From Agapetus fuscipes (taxonomy: Eukaryota > Arthropoda > Insecta > Trichoptera > Glossosomatidae): a DNA stretch of 64,000 nucleotides. The stretch covers positions 7,959,229 through 8,023,228 of the forward strand of contig OX637356.1 in assembly GCA_951799405.1 (NCBI GenBank). The letters run 5' to 3'. Below are positions 42,836-53,289 of this stretch, in pieces (the first letter of the stretch is position 1; every line of letters starts with the position of its first letter). Both the position numbers and the translations under genes were made by a program. The notes under the pieces were generated by a model, which worked only from the letters and a program-made list of their open reading frames with translations, had not been told where the DNA came from and did not search any database.

Positions 42836-42947
42836 CACATTCAGCATTTTTAAACGCGAACTTACACTTGTTTGTTTGTGGGCATGCATTTGATATAAGT
42901 TTTGAATGTTAATATATCTTTGTTTCTTAGATTATAGATTATTATTA
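42836..42947 (+). repeat. Rep1 copy 16, partial, inverted to copy 15
   Basis: CATTCAGCATTTTTAAACGC to CTTAGATTATAGATT. Confidence 0.75.
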
Positions 42948-42989
42948 TTATATCGATATATTGATATTTAAGGCTTAAACTAAGTACAC

Positions 42990-43155
42990 AGGCTGACAGA
43001 CACGTATAAGTTTGTTCTAGCACGAAATATGCTACCTGTGTCCTTTAAAAAACCTCACATGAATAAACCTTGCATTTCCTGCCGTCTTTTCCTGAAACAG
43101 GGGTGACATTGGCAAAAAGAACCATTTTTGACAGTATGAGTGGTCAGCCTCATAA
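42990..43155 (-). repeat. Rep1 copy 17
   Basis: AGACACGTATAAGTTTG, CTGAAACAGGGGTGACATTG, GAGTGGTCAGCCTCATA. Confidence 0.75.
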
Positions 43156-43172
43156 TAATAATAATAATAATC

Positions 43173-43617
43173 TAAGGATGATTTCTTTGGTGAGCGCTGT
43201 TTTTGTGTGTATCACACCTCAAGAGCCCTCTGCGAGCTTGGTTGTCGCTGTAGAAAGCGCCAATTCTCAAGCAAGACCCAGTTGTTGTAAGGTTGGATAG
43301 ACCATTCAGTGACCGGTCTTTGGTAAAGGTGTATGAGTTTTTCAACCCAGCGAAGAGCAGATTTGGAAATATAAATGGTATTTTTTTGCTTGATTTTCTG
43401 GTTCCGGGTTTTGACCGTGGTCCATGTTTTTGCTTGTCTTCTTCTTTTTTCTTTTTATTCTTTCTTGAAGAATTTCAGCTTACGTTTCGTCTCCTCTGTA
43501 GGCGACTTCTTCGGAGTTCTGCTCGCTAGGGTATATTTTTTGTGCTCCGCCGGGATCCGAATCCACAACCTTCCATTTAAGAGTCCGAAGTGTTGCCACT
43601 GGACTACGGACCGGTCC
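43173..43617 (-). repeat. SINE-A with full 5S head, split by an insertion
   Basis: Complete SINE-A on the minus strand (tail (ATT)n near 43155-43172, head ending GGACCGGTCC reversed at 43608-43617). It is interrupted by 43388-43529. A complete 5S-derived head follows at 43621-43739. Confidence 0.85.
43388..43529 (-). mobile_element. Penelope-like short insertion with 11-bp target duplication
   Basis: Flanked by GGTATTTTTTT (43377-43387) and GGTATATTTTT (43530-43540). On the minus strand it has CCGAAGAAGTC...GACGAAACGTAAGC, the GAA-palindrome(ACGT)-A pattern. It shares CCATGGACCACGGTC-type ends with 49660-49800 (plus strand GACCGTGGTCCATGTTT). Confidence 0.6.
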
Positions 43618-43620
43618 AAG

Positions 43621-43739
43621 ATGCCAACGACACGCGGTGTACCTGAGCGGTAACCCATCCAAGTACTATCCGCGCCCAATGTTGCTTAACTTCGGGGATC
43701 TATGGGAACCGGTTTTTTCAACATGGTAACGTCGTTGAC
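43621..43739 (-). repeat. Full-length 5S rRNA-derived head of SINE-A
   Basis: 119 bp. The minus strand starts GTCAACGACGTTACCATG, has AACCGGTTCCCATAGATC, CCGAAGTTAAGCAACATTGG, GCGCGGATAGTACTTGGATG, and ends CCGCGTGTCGTTGGC. The order and length match arthropod 5S rRNA end to end, with substitutions and an indel-like change near TTGAAAAAACC. It is joined directly to the tRNA-like head, so it is a SINE part. Confidence 0.85.
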
Positions 43740-44142
43740 AAACCGACATACCGACCTATAAATCAATACATCTTACCCCTTTTAAGTAAATGTAAATCTC
43801 AATGTGCGATTGATACAAAAACGTAGAAAATGATATGCAAATCGGCTGAGCCGGGGCAAACTAATTCATTTACATAGATAGCTCGCATTAATCTGCTCGC
43901 CGTGTTACATCCCTCACTAGGGGTGGGAAGGGAGCTACTAGAATGTTCCAATTTACTTTGAGATCGTATGTAAACCTCCACTCACTCGTGGATGAGTGCT
44001 AGAAGGGAAAATCCGAGCTGCGAGACGAACCATATACTCGTAACATTATATGGAATGTACTGAACCTAGTGGAGACTAAACTAGGGAACAGTTTATCTGA
44101 AAATTTACAGTAAAAAATTTGTAGGACATTTTCAGATAGATC

Positions 44143-44262
44143 TTGGCTGACTTCCATGCTGTACAATCTTGGTTCACATATTTTGCCAATGCCACGCCAG
44201 ATTCAAGGAAAGACGACAGGAGATGCAAGGTTTATGTTCATGTGAGGTTTTTTTATATAGAT
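44143..44262 (+). repeat. Rep1 copy 18a, diverged
   Basis: GGCTGACTTCCATGCTGTAC, TTTTGCCAATGCCACGCC, GGTTTATGTTCATGTGAGG. It ends where the SINE-C begins. Confidence 0.6.
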
Positions 44263-44263
44263 T

Positions 44264-44512
44264 TGTGAAGAGGAATGCAATTTGCCAACTTGTTCTGCCT
44301 GGCCAGAAACAGGTATGAATATTATCAATTTACCGTTAATTTTAGTATATTTTCATGAATTATCAAATAATAAATAAACAATGACATCTGTTGAACCAGG
44401 GTCAAATTATGGTCAATGGATTCAGGCGGGGATCGAACCAGCGTTATTCTATTCCAAATGCGCTAGAAAGATCAGCCACCTGACCCCTCGGCCATAACAC
44501 CAACACAACATT
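44264..44512 (-). repeat. SINE-C copy, full length
   Basis: The minus strand starts with GTTATGGCCGAGGGGTCAGG (box A of a type II tRNA), box B GGTTCGATCCCCGCC, GACCCTGGTTCAACAG, and ends CTCTTCACAAATC. The best tRNA-like head of this family. Confidence 0.85.
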
Positions 44513-44534
44513 TTCACCTTTATCTTCGGTTTGC

Positions 44535-44742
44535 ATGAGACATACATGAAGCTTACTCCCTTGCTGTAAAACTTGATTCACATTTGCCAATGCCCTCCCT
44601 GTTTCAGAAAAGGACGACAGAAGATATAGGGTTTATGTTCATGTGAGGTTCTTTTTTTAAGTACATAGTTGGCGTATTGTGTTTGCACAAACTTATACGT
44701 ATCAGCTTGCACCTTTAGTACAAGCCTTAATTATCAAAATAT
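44535..44742 (+). repeat. Rep1 copy 18b, diverged
   Basis: CTGTAAAACTTGATTCAC, CCAATGCCCTCCCTGTTTCA, CTTATACGTATCAGCTTGC. Confidence 0.6.
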
Positions 44743-45064
44743 TGTTACGAATGTATAGGTTCATCTCTGCGTGTTTTGTGATTGTGTGCCTAAGCGTGTT
44801 TGCTTACTGTGTGTGTAGAAATGAGTGTTTGACCACTTTGAACTGTTGATACTTCTGGAAATACCTATTTCTAGAGACGCCTACTCAATTCAGGAACACT
44901 CAAGAATAGGCTTAGGTCACATATAAATCGGCTGCAGTTCTGTGAAGCAATCAGTGATCGATTAACGCTCTAGCCGTTAAACCGATAAAGAAAGAAGTTG
45001 CAGAGTGAACCGTATTATGTAATGATCTTGTTAAAAATTAATACTGGGAAATAAATGTAACCGC

Positions 45065-45225
45065 AATTGTATTAAAAGTGAACCCAAAATAAAACCATAA
45101 AAATATATTAATTAAATAACACACAGTTTTAATTCACTTTTATAAAAGTGAATTAAAACTGTGTGTTATTTAATTAATATACAATGGACTTTCACTGTGT
45201 TAACCACCGAACCCTGAAAAATACC
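45065..45225. repeat. Palindrome with Penelope-like terminus
   Basis: TAATTAAATAACACACAG TTTTAATTCACTT (arms 45103-45136) is inverted at 45141-45176. It is followed by GACTTTCACTGTGTTAACCA and CCGAACCCT, the same terminus as 35591-35801. No hammerhead-like core. Confidence 0.6.
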
Positions 45226-45237
45226 ATAAAAATATCT

Positions 45238-45330
45238 TTATGGTTAGAGCACTGCGGAGAGAGCTGGAGAAGAGTGGTTGCTTCCACAAGGGTCACAAAC
45301 CTCAGCAATGAGGAATAGGATGAAGAAGAA
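45238..45330 (+). pseudogene. LINE 3' scrap
   Basis: Ends CAGCAATGAGGAATAGGATG and AAGAAGAA. A related scrap ends at 42620-42660 (TTAGCAATGCGAAATAAGAT, GATGAAGAAGAA). Both look like the coding end of an RTE/Jockey-type LINE. Confidence 0.4.
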
Positions 45331-45708
45331 AAATATAATTGTACATCTTTAAGAAACAAACACTCAATGATGTAATGTATTTAATTTAATACAGCTCAAA
45401 AGTTTGAAGTGTCTAAGGGAAGTTCTTGTAGGTACAGCCAAGTAAAAGGACGATGGCTTCCTTTGCAAATTAAAAATGCTAAACTCTGAGAGGCCACTTC
45501 ATCGTCTGCTTCGTCTCTCATGTGAGCAGCGCTCCTCGGAAACGTATTACGTACATCGGAAATTAGCGTACTCAAAGGCGAGAGCAGTTCTCATTTATTT
45601 TTATTTGATGTGAAAATGCGAGACAGTACGAGAATGATTAACATTTGAGAAACAAAGACAGGAATCTAGAAATAAAAAAAAATAGTGAAGTAAATAATGC
45701 GACTCACA

Positions 45709-46092
45709 AGTAAGCTACACATGTAGTGTAACTACTTGCCTGCGTTATCCCCAAAGGGCTCGTGTGTGGCGATTCGGGACCTATTTATTTTTACGCAAGC
45801 TACATATGTAGTGTAATTTCCTTCCTGCATTATCCCCGAAAGGGTCGCATATGGTGATTCGGGACCTATTTATTTTTATGGGTAAAGGGTCGGCCTCAAC
45901 GTGACCACTCCACTTGAAGTGGACGTTTCCCAGCTTCCTAGGGGACTGATTCTCATTTCTTGTGAAGGAGTTAACCTTGCCGGTATTACATTTTTTCATT
46001 TCGGGAATTTATTTCTGACTCCGTCGGCGGGGATCGAACCCTTGTTTCGGCATGGAATGCAAGCATTCTACCAACTGAGTTATCGACCGGAA
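45709..46092 (-). repeat. SINE-B copy with duplicated 3' segment
   Basis: The about 82-base piece from AAGCTACACATGTAGTGTAA to CCTATTTATTTTTA is repeated (45713-45794, 45795-45878). Head with box B GGTTCGATCCCC reversed near 46030. (TTGCG)n tail lost. Confidence 0.85.
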
Positions 46093-46164
46093 TCCGGAAA
46101 TATAATGTGATTAAATGGTTTCAAGTGTTTCCAAATACTTTTTTCAATTTCAATAACAATTTTA

Positions 46165-46375
46165 GTTTTCCGCCTTTGTTTTGCGTATGAGGCGTATATC
46201 ACAAAAGGCAGAATTCTAAGAGGTTGTTGAAAATTAAATAAATGTATATAAATAATAACAAAATGATTTCAAGGGTAACGATATATTTATTATTATTTTT
46301 CGAAAAGAAAAAATCTAAATTTCCACCTTTGTTTTACATATGGTCGTTTATAGCCAAAGGCAGAAATCTTGTTTT
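46165..46375. repeat. Two similar short palindromic units
   Basis: CCGCCTTTGTTTTGCGTATG...AAAAGGCAGAATTCT and CCACCTTTGTTTTACATATG...AAAGGCAGAAATCT, about 153 bases apart. Each pairs GCCTTTG with CAAAGGC-like ends. Confidence 0.5.
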
Positions 46376-46726
46376 TTTTTAATTTCCTGTTTAAGTATAT
46401 AGAAATAATCAGATTTATTATTCACGTTTTTCTATAAATAATATTTATCTAGTTTTCGAAAAATTTCATCGATATCTATTAACCTTTCTTTCGAATACAA
46501 AAAAAACCTTTGACATACATCTGTATTAAAAATATTCTGACTCAAAGTCTTTGAAAATATTCCGTCCATACAAAGTACGGTACAGATCACTCCTAGTGTA
46601 TTTTATATTGACTCTAAATAAATATTATGTTGTTAGGATAAACGATGCGTGTGTTTATTTATCGAAAATTCCCTTTGCCATAAAGTCAGCTTAGATGTCG
46701 TTTGCTTTCCGGTACTTTCAGATCAT

Positions 46727-47090
46727 ATTCAGACCCCGTGAAAATACTCATAATCTCGCCGTGAATCCGATATTATTTTAATTTTAGTATGAAAAGAAAA
46801 ATACTACTTTTAGTGATGGACTTTGAATATGTTGTGCAGTATTCTTCTATCCTATTCAGATACCAAAAATATATCCTTGATCTCGCTTTGAATTAGATAT
46901 TGCCTGAAATTTTGTATTAATTCAAAAATATTCTATTATGAATACACGTGGCACTCTGCGATCTTATGTATTCAGACACCGTTAATCTCGCCTTGAACCC
47001 GATCACATTTGGAATTTAGCACGAATATATAAAGACTATTCTTAGTGGTTAACTTTGAATGTGAAAATATTGTGATGACGGGTCTTGTTT
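46727..47090. repeat. Three diverged tandem units of about 120 bp
   Basis: Units start with ATTCAGA(C/T)(C/A)CC at 46727, 46854 and 46970 (spacing 127 and 116). Each continues with a variant of ATCTCGCCTTGAACCCGAT, then a TATTCTTAGTGG/ACTTTGAAT-like half. Confidence 0.55.
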
Positions 47091-47411
47091 ACGGGATAGA
47101 GGTTTTTAATATTTGAAGTCAATTTATTGGAAATTTATACGTATCTCTAAAAAAGAAAGAAAATGGAGGAAATGTTTGACAAATACAATTATTATTTATG
47201 ATGCATTTAAAAAATGATTGGATGAGATACGGGACGAAAAAAAAAACCTTCTAAACTATTTCAATAATATATTGCTTAAGTATTAATAGATGAAGTCATT
47301 CAACCAATTATTATCATTTCATAGAGATTTTCAGCAAAATCAAGCACTGTTTGTTTTCAAAATTTTCGTATGCACACGATTACAAACTTTTTCGTTCAAT
47401 AAACCATAAAG

Positions 47412-47738
47412 GCAACGCAACTTAGCTACATTTATAGTGCAACTTCTTGCGCCGCTATCCCCGAAGGGTTTCACATGTGGCTTGTGGAACCTATCTATTT
47501 TTACAGGTAGAGGGTCCGCCCTTTCACCAACCACTTCAATTAAAGTGGCGATTTCCCAGTTTTCAAGTGGACTCGTACTCATTTCTTGTGAAGGCTGAGT
47601 TAACCTTCCCGATATTTTACTTTGGATTTTGATATAAACACTGAAACGGGAAAACATTTTTGACACCCTCGGTGTAAATTAAAGCCTGAGCTCACGGCAT
47701 GGAATGCAAGAACTCTACCAACTGAGCTAACGACCAGT
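47412..47738 (-). repeat. SINE-B copy
   Basis: CAACGCAACTTAGCTACATT to the head GGTCGTTAGCTCAGTTGG on the minus strand. Box B damaged. Confidence 0.85.
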
Positions 47739-47849
47739 ATCATCAGGAATAATTAGAGTTTTTTTCGACAATCTGTTATTTTTTTCTAGGTTTTTATTGC
47801 TCGCTACCTAAAATAGTTAAAAACATGGAAACGAAGCTGAACTAAAATG

Positions 47850-48060
47850 GCGCATTTAATTACATTTCACAGCGTAGTTGGCTCCCACTTTATCTCCGGC
47901 ATATTGTATGACCCGTGACGTCATTATGTGCCCGGTTCATACCGGGAAAATATGCCATCGTCGCGGGTTAGCGGACTAGAGCCTAATTTATGGGCTAGTA
48001 GCGCAGGATGGATGGCGTTACAGGGCCATATATATGGTTACGCCACTGCTATCGGCGGCC
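47850..48060. other. GC-richer patch with CRE-like site and hairpin
   Basis: CGTGACGTCATTATG near 47922 contains the TGACGTCA palindrome. CCCGGTTCATACCGGG follows at about 47931-47946 as a perfect 6-bp hairpin. No coding sequence recognised; function unknown. Confidence 0.35.
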
Positions 48061-48459
48061 TTGTCTGAACAAAACTAATGGACTAGTTAAAACTTTTAAA
48101 AGATTGCATTTTTTTTTAATGTACTTTATGGTGACTTGTTTGTATTTTTTTTTGTAGAGAAAACCCGATACAATTCGCACGCTTAATAATAAAGAGAAAT
48201 AACTCGAAAATTGGGGAAATCGAAATTTTGTAATAAAACGCAAGAACAATGCGAGAAGAATAGGTAGAATGCGACAGCCCTAGCCGTTCAATTTGGACGA
48301 ATATGACCGAGATAAAACATCGGCCGCCTTTTTCATCCCATACAAGTTGTACTGGTTGTCTGAACTTCAAACGCGATTTCCCAACATTTTTGTTTTTTGA
48401 GTTATTGCTCTTTATTATTAAACGTGCGAATTGTGACTGTGTTATATTGACGAAATTTA

Positions 48460-48832
48460 AGCCAATAGATAAATCAGTTGCCAGAAGAGTGCGTTCAAAG
48501 CCAGAGGGCTATGGTTCGATTTCCACTAAGGGTGGATTATTCCTTAGTTTAGTGGTTACTGCTGCAAACACGTTAATGTAAGGTTGTTGGTTCGATAATA
48601 ACCAGCAAAGCACAAAAAAAATCATTATTATTTTTACTGGGCTCACCAAAAAAATCATATATGCTTTTACCAAAAATCAGCCATCAAAGGTCCATCCAGC
48701 ATTACAGCAACTGAGTCTTTCTTGAGTAATAAGCAATATCTGCAGCGACGATAAAGCTCGTAGAGCACTCTTGAGGTGTGATTCACAAAAAAACAGCGCT
48801 CATAAAATAAATCATCTTCATAATAAAATAAT
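48460..48832 (+). repeat. SINE-B head joined to SINE-A (dimer)
   Basis: 48460-48534 is a SINE-B-like head (GGGCTATGGTTCGATTTCC). It runs directly into a diverged SINE-A (48535-48832: TTAGTTTAGTGGTTAC, TTGTTGGTTCGATAATAACC, CATCAAAGGTCCATCCAGC, CAGCGCTCA). Confidence 0.65.
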
Positions 48833-48999
48833 AAAAATTATTCTACGGTTCCTTGTTTTTTTAAAAATCAAAATCATAGTTTTGGCAAGGCCAGTTAAGC
48901 TTTTACAAAAATTAAGAACTTCTTCTACTTGAGCAAGAAAAGCGGCTGGCGTAAGGTTAAGCCCCATCCCTGTTAAATAAACTCGCTTTACTATCCGTA

Positions 49000-49655
49000 T
49001 GCGACATCACCAAAAAAACTTGGCAAAACGTTGAGTGTTTTGCTTAAAATGAATGGGCATTTATTTTTAATGTACAAAAAATATATTAAAATAATTCAAA
49101 AGAAACCCAATTAAAATAACTTTTAAAGTATATTTTACAACTTATTTTTCGAAATAAATATTTTTTCAACATACCTACACGGTAAATTTAAGCTTCCGAA
49201 AAAATATGGATTTCTTAAACTGCACTCGTAAAATATCGGTGCAGCTTTCCCATTTCACTAATGCATGTGAAGCAGGCTTAGCTGCTTCAGGTCATTTTTG
49301 TATCGGGCGATACACTCAATGCTTGTATATATACTCGTACATTATACACACAATTCAGTGTGTAGTGCATTTTCCTACTAGTGCAGCTTAATTTAGAACT
49401 AAAAGCGAGCTTTGTTATCTACGTTTACTAGCCTTGCTATGCAGATATTTGTAGAAAGTATTGGAAAAAAATAATGTTTTTCAATTTGGAATACTCCATG
49501 CAGGTTTTGAGATTTTTTAGAGCTTAATTTTTTAGAGCTTATATTTATGAGTATGCGCTATTTTAAAACAATTTTACAACAAAGAAAAGTTGGATATCTG
49601 TCTTTTTAACGTAGGTATAATTTTTCGTTAATGAAATTCTCCGTGTATTTTGTAT
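49000..49655. other. Unassigned AT-rich sequence
   Basis: No gene or repeat recognised. Confidence 0.4.
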
Positions 49656-49659
49656 TGCT

Positions 49660-49800
49660 CTTCCGTACTCAGACCGTGGTCCATGTTTCCTTCTTCTTGC
49701 TTCTTTTTTCTCTCCTTTCTTTATTATCTGTATTCTTTTTTCTTTCTAATTGCTTACGTTTCATAACCACTGTGTCTTCGGAGTGGTAAGGGACGTAACG
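49660..49800 (-). repeat. Penelope-like short repeat
   Basis: Homologous to 43388-43529 (GACCGTGGTCCATGTTT; GCTTACGTTTC; TCTTCGGAGT). On the minus strand CCGAAGACAC...GAAACGTAAGC. Confidence 0.55.
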
Positions 49801-49802
49801 TA

Positions 49803-49978
49803 CCTTTCCCTTGGGTGTTTGAAATAAAACAGCACTGGTTCGAGTTCTGTCGGACCCCTTGGCGATAATTTTGATCCTTGTTCAACAGGTGTCTTTTGCC
49901 GATAATCAATGAGTAATTCATAATTAATAATTAATAATTAATAATAACATAATTAAAGTAATTCATTAAATAAGAAAA
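49803..49978 (+). repeat. Old SINE-C copy
   Basis: GCACTGGTTCGAGTTCTG (box B), GATCCTTGTTCAACAGGTG, then TAATTAATAATTAATAATT. Confidence 0.5.
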
Positions 49979-49999
49979 ACTAGCAAACTTTTTATTAAA

Positions 50000-50830
50000 A
50001 AAAAGACGGCAGACCTTGCCAGAATGCTAAATATGTTAGTTATATCAGCTATATTTTCAATTGTGTCAATGATGAATTGCTGTTGTTAAACAGAAAAGAC
50101 TTTCGTGTCATATATATATATACAAGTCTATGAATCTTAAATGTTTGTACATATTCCTTTGCTGTTTAAATTAAAAAGTAAAGATGGCAAGCGTGTCTCA
50201 AAAAAGAACGAAAACAATTCGAAAGAAGTGGGCAGAAATGTGAGTGGGCATGTTTTGGAGAAGAAACAAACAGAAAAAAAGAGGAAATATGTATATGCGA
50301 AGGCAACAGCAATATCCGTTTGCAAAACAAGTCTCTTATTAGAGCTGGCGAATGGCAAACACAGCCGATAGCTAACAGGCAATTCCGGGCGGGTTCCTTC
50401 CGACACGTACAACTTAAAAATACGTGATTCCAGCGCCTGCCACATTTTGCTACGGGGCCGACGAGTATCGCGCGCAATAGATGAATGTGTGTAGTTTGTA
50501 ATATTAAAATAGTGAACAAAAAATGCAAAAAAGCGTCAATAAGGTACCTACACACCTCTACCTCTTGTCACAATAGGGACAACTCGTATAACGGCATACT
50601 CGTAAATTCATACCTTTGTAGTCAATATTATAACCATGTGAATTTGGTATTTACACGACTCTTTCCTTTGCCAAACTGCCCGTTTATGAACCGAGCTACC
50701 GGTATCTGTGCTCCCTCCTCAATTGAATCCTGTTATTTTCTTTCATTAAGTGTCTTAAAACAAAGGCAATATAACACAACACCAGGCAGCTACCAGCCCT
50801 GCTAATAGCGATCAGAACATCAACAACACC
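50000..50830. other. Unassigned, with a GC-richer patch at 50340-50480
   Basis: A minus-strand frame (50137-50445) starts with MWQALESRIFKLYVSEG in the GC-richer part, then degenerates into Phe/Ser-rich sequence. I recognise no domain. It could be a small exon or chance. Confidence 0.3.
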
Positions 50831-50832
50831 CA

Positions 50833-50922
50833 CACCTCTGCGTTACTCCAACAAGTTTTATAGACCTCTAGATTCTCTGAAATCTAGGGAGTCTTCCAAA
50901 CCGGATTACTTAAAAAAAACAT
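50833..50922. repeat. Short repeat, copy 1 (with 57855-57943)
   Basis: CCTCTGCG...ACTCCAACAAG, TAGACCTCTAGATTCTCTGA, AATCTAGGGAGTCT, GGATTACTTAAAAAAA. It contains the inverted pair CTCTAGATT/AATCTAGGG. Confidence 0.55.
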
Positions 50923-50999
50923 GTAGTGAAACATCTTAACATGTTAACCTCGAAAGGCATTCATGAAATGCCACTTTTTTATTATCACAAATAATAGGC

Positions 51000-51237
51000 T
51001 GACCTTAGGCCTTGAGCTGACCACTTTACTTAATTTGGGGGTTCCCTTGCTTGAACCAAGGTGGTCGGTTCCAATTTCTTGTGAAATCTGAATACAAAAT
51101 GTCAGTATTTTGATTTGATAATGAAAAAAACACCAAAACGTAAAATCATATCTGGCACCCTTGGTCAAAATCGAATCCAAGCATTCTGACATAGAACACA
51201 AACCCTCTACCCCACCAGTTGAACTATCGACTGTATT
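51000..51237 (-). repeat. Old SINE-B copy
   Basis: GGCTGACCTTAGGCC, GTTCCAATTTCTTGTGAAAT, head CGATAGTTCAACTGGTGGGG on the minus strand. Confidence 0.65.
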
Positions 51238-51239
51238 CA

Positions 51240-52030
51240 TTCCATTTATCAGTTCTTCATGTAAGCACTTTGAAATGTTTTAAAATAAAATTGTAATTCG
51301 AAAGCCGTATCTTCTTCATCAAGAACCATGACTGGTTCTTTCGACGTTGAAAATCACTGACTAGAAGATCCCTTTATTTCTTTCGACTATGATAGTTCAT
51401 CTACTGTCCTTATCATTTGTCCAATATCGTATACATATTACGGAGCCATGTTATTAGCTTCCTGCCGGCACTAAATATACTAGATCTTCTAACACATATA
51501 CCTATAAGACACAATATTGTTGCAAGACGGGCTAAATAGGGTTTGAGTATAGACCACTTTCTCTGAAAAAAATATCAACACCTGTAGGTTCGTTGAATTA
51601 AGAATATATAATATTTTTTTTGTTATCTAATCAAAAGTTTACCTAAGATTTTCTTTCTTCATAAATGAAGAAAATAAGGATAAAATGGCTAATTTTTACC
51701 GGGAAAATTCTGGTTGAACATTATTAGAGCATAATCATGAAAAAGTGTCGCCGAGCGTATCACTCGATGTGCGTTCACTTGGATTTGAGAACTCTCCGGT
51801 TCACTGGGCGGGCAAATGAAATTATTAAGTGAGACCCAGTTTGTCAGACAGAGAGAGAGAGAGGCTCATTAACGTGATAAGCAAATTAGTGTGAACTTTC
51901 ATCCAACGAATATTAAGTTGTTTTTTGTTGAGTTCAAATATTTGTATCCAAAATGACCCACTTTTGCTGCAGAGAATTTTATTTAAAAAATATTGTTTTT
52001 CCTTTACATAAAAATTGTATTTGTACCCTT
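51240..52030. other. Unassigned
   Basis: A hairpin AAGAACCATGACTGGTTCTT at 51322-51341 (7-bp stem) and a (GA)n run at 51850-51863 were seen. Nothing else. Confidence 0.4.
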
Positions 52031-52034
52031 TTTT

Positions 52035-52282
52035 ACTATGCAAAGTGTAATGTCAGAGGAAAGCGTGGAAAAGAGAAACCGAGGAAGTCATGGAAAGACC
52101 AAATAGGTGAGATTACGAAAGAGTGGAACAGGTAAAGTGAGGGCAAGAAAAGTGTACTTATTTATGAGGAAAGTGATGATTGTTAAAGAGATGAAAGAGG
52201 TATGCAAGGTTAGAAAAAAGTGGAGACGCATTTGCGGAGGTACCGGCCACCCCTAGTGGAACGGCGACAGGGTAAAGTACAT
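52035..52282 (+). pseudogene. LINE ORF2 C-terminus and 3' end
   Basis: The frame has RGKRGKEKPRKSWKDQIGEI, the G-K-x-R-x-x-W motif, then GAAAGAGGTATGCAAGGTTAG and CGGCCACCCCTAGTGGAACG. Same family as 35050-35505. Confidence 0.65.
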
Positions 52283-52467
52283 TACAGACGTTGAGATGAC
52301 TTAAAAAAATTCAGACTACATAATTAATTAGGTAGGTACATTAATTAATGCCCAACAGTAACTTATGTACATTTATTTTTTCTGACGTATTTTAATAACC
52401 TTCGCAAGATGAACCTGCTTGCATCTATTTCTATAAATAAATAAACTAAACACATTTAATCATACTT

Positions 52468-52722
52468 CTATTCGGGGAGCGTTTTTTTTCTGGTGGATCA
52501 CTCTTCAAGAGCCCTTTGCAAGCTATCTACATACGTCCTCAAGAAAAAATAAATAAAGCAAGAACCAGATTCTGTAACGCTTTGGTTAACCGATATTGGT
52601 AAAGCTATATTTTTTTTTTTGCCCAGAAAAGAGAAACTCAAAAATTTAATGATATTTTGTGCTCCACAAGGAAATTCAACCCACTACCTTTCGATAGAGA
52701 GTCCGTAGTGATAATCAACAAA
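52468..52722 (-). repeat. Old SINE-A copy
   Basis: GGGGAGCG...CTCTTCAAGAGCCC, TTTTGTGCTCCACAAGG, GAGTCCGTAGTG. Confidence 0.6.
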
Positions 52723-53289
52723 ATACAGAACATACGGCGATTTCAGTATGTATTCGTATCTAATAAACTCTCCTGTTAATTCGCCATACAAGTGCGTTAG
52801 CCATGCCTTGTTTCATTCACCCCTTTGTCTCACATGGGAATTGCGTGTGCTGATTACCGTAACGTGTTCTCGGCTCTCTGACGTCACTACGCCGTAGAGG
52901 TGTGTTGCACGCGCCACGAGAGGTCTCCCGGGAACAAGCTAAGGTCATTAAGGTATTGCTGATACCTTTGCGGTGCCCTTCCCTTGTAGTAATATTAAGA
53001 ATTACTCTGTATTTTACCATTGGTGAATGTACAATAAAGGAATGATTTGAGAGATGAGTTTGGTAAACTAGTATACAAGCTTTATTTCATGTGTAAGTAC
53101 GCTTAATCCCTGTCTCTAACTGTCTCAATTTGCCTGTTAAAACAACTGCTTAGAACACTGTGGGATCCATTGTCGCGAACCAGTACCTACATTCTAAATT
53201 AACCCAAACCCACCAAATGCCAGCACTCACTAGAAGTTCGGTAATACATAATATAATAATAATAATTTTAAATCAAATTATTTTTTATT

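Noticed and set aside
43621..43739. A functional 5S rRNA gene
   Set aside because: Joined to SINE-A and diverged, with no terminator T-run in place; part of a SINE.
46727..47090. CRISPR-like array
   Set aside because: Units are about 120 bp, diverged, only three, and the genome is eukaryotic.
50137..50555. Overlapping open frames on both strands near 50.1-50.5 kb
   Set aside because: No domain, composition turns to Phe/Ser low complexity, and no convincing splice sites.
51322..51341. Hammerhead-like element around the AAGAACC/GGTTCTT hairpin
   Set aside because: GAAA and TGATGAA are present but in the wrong order around the stem.
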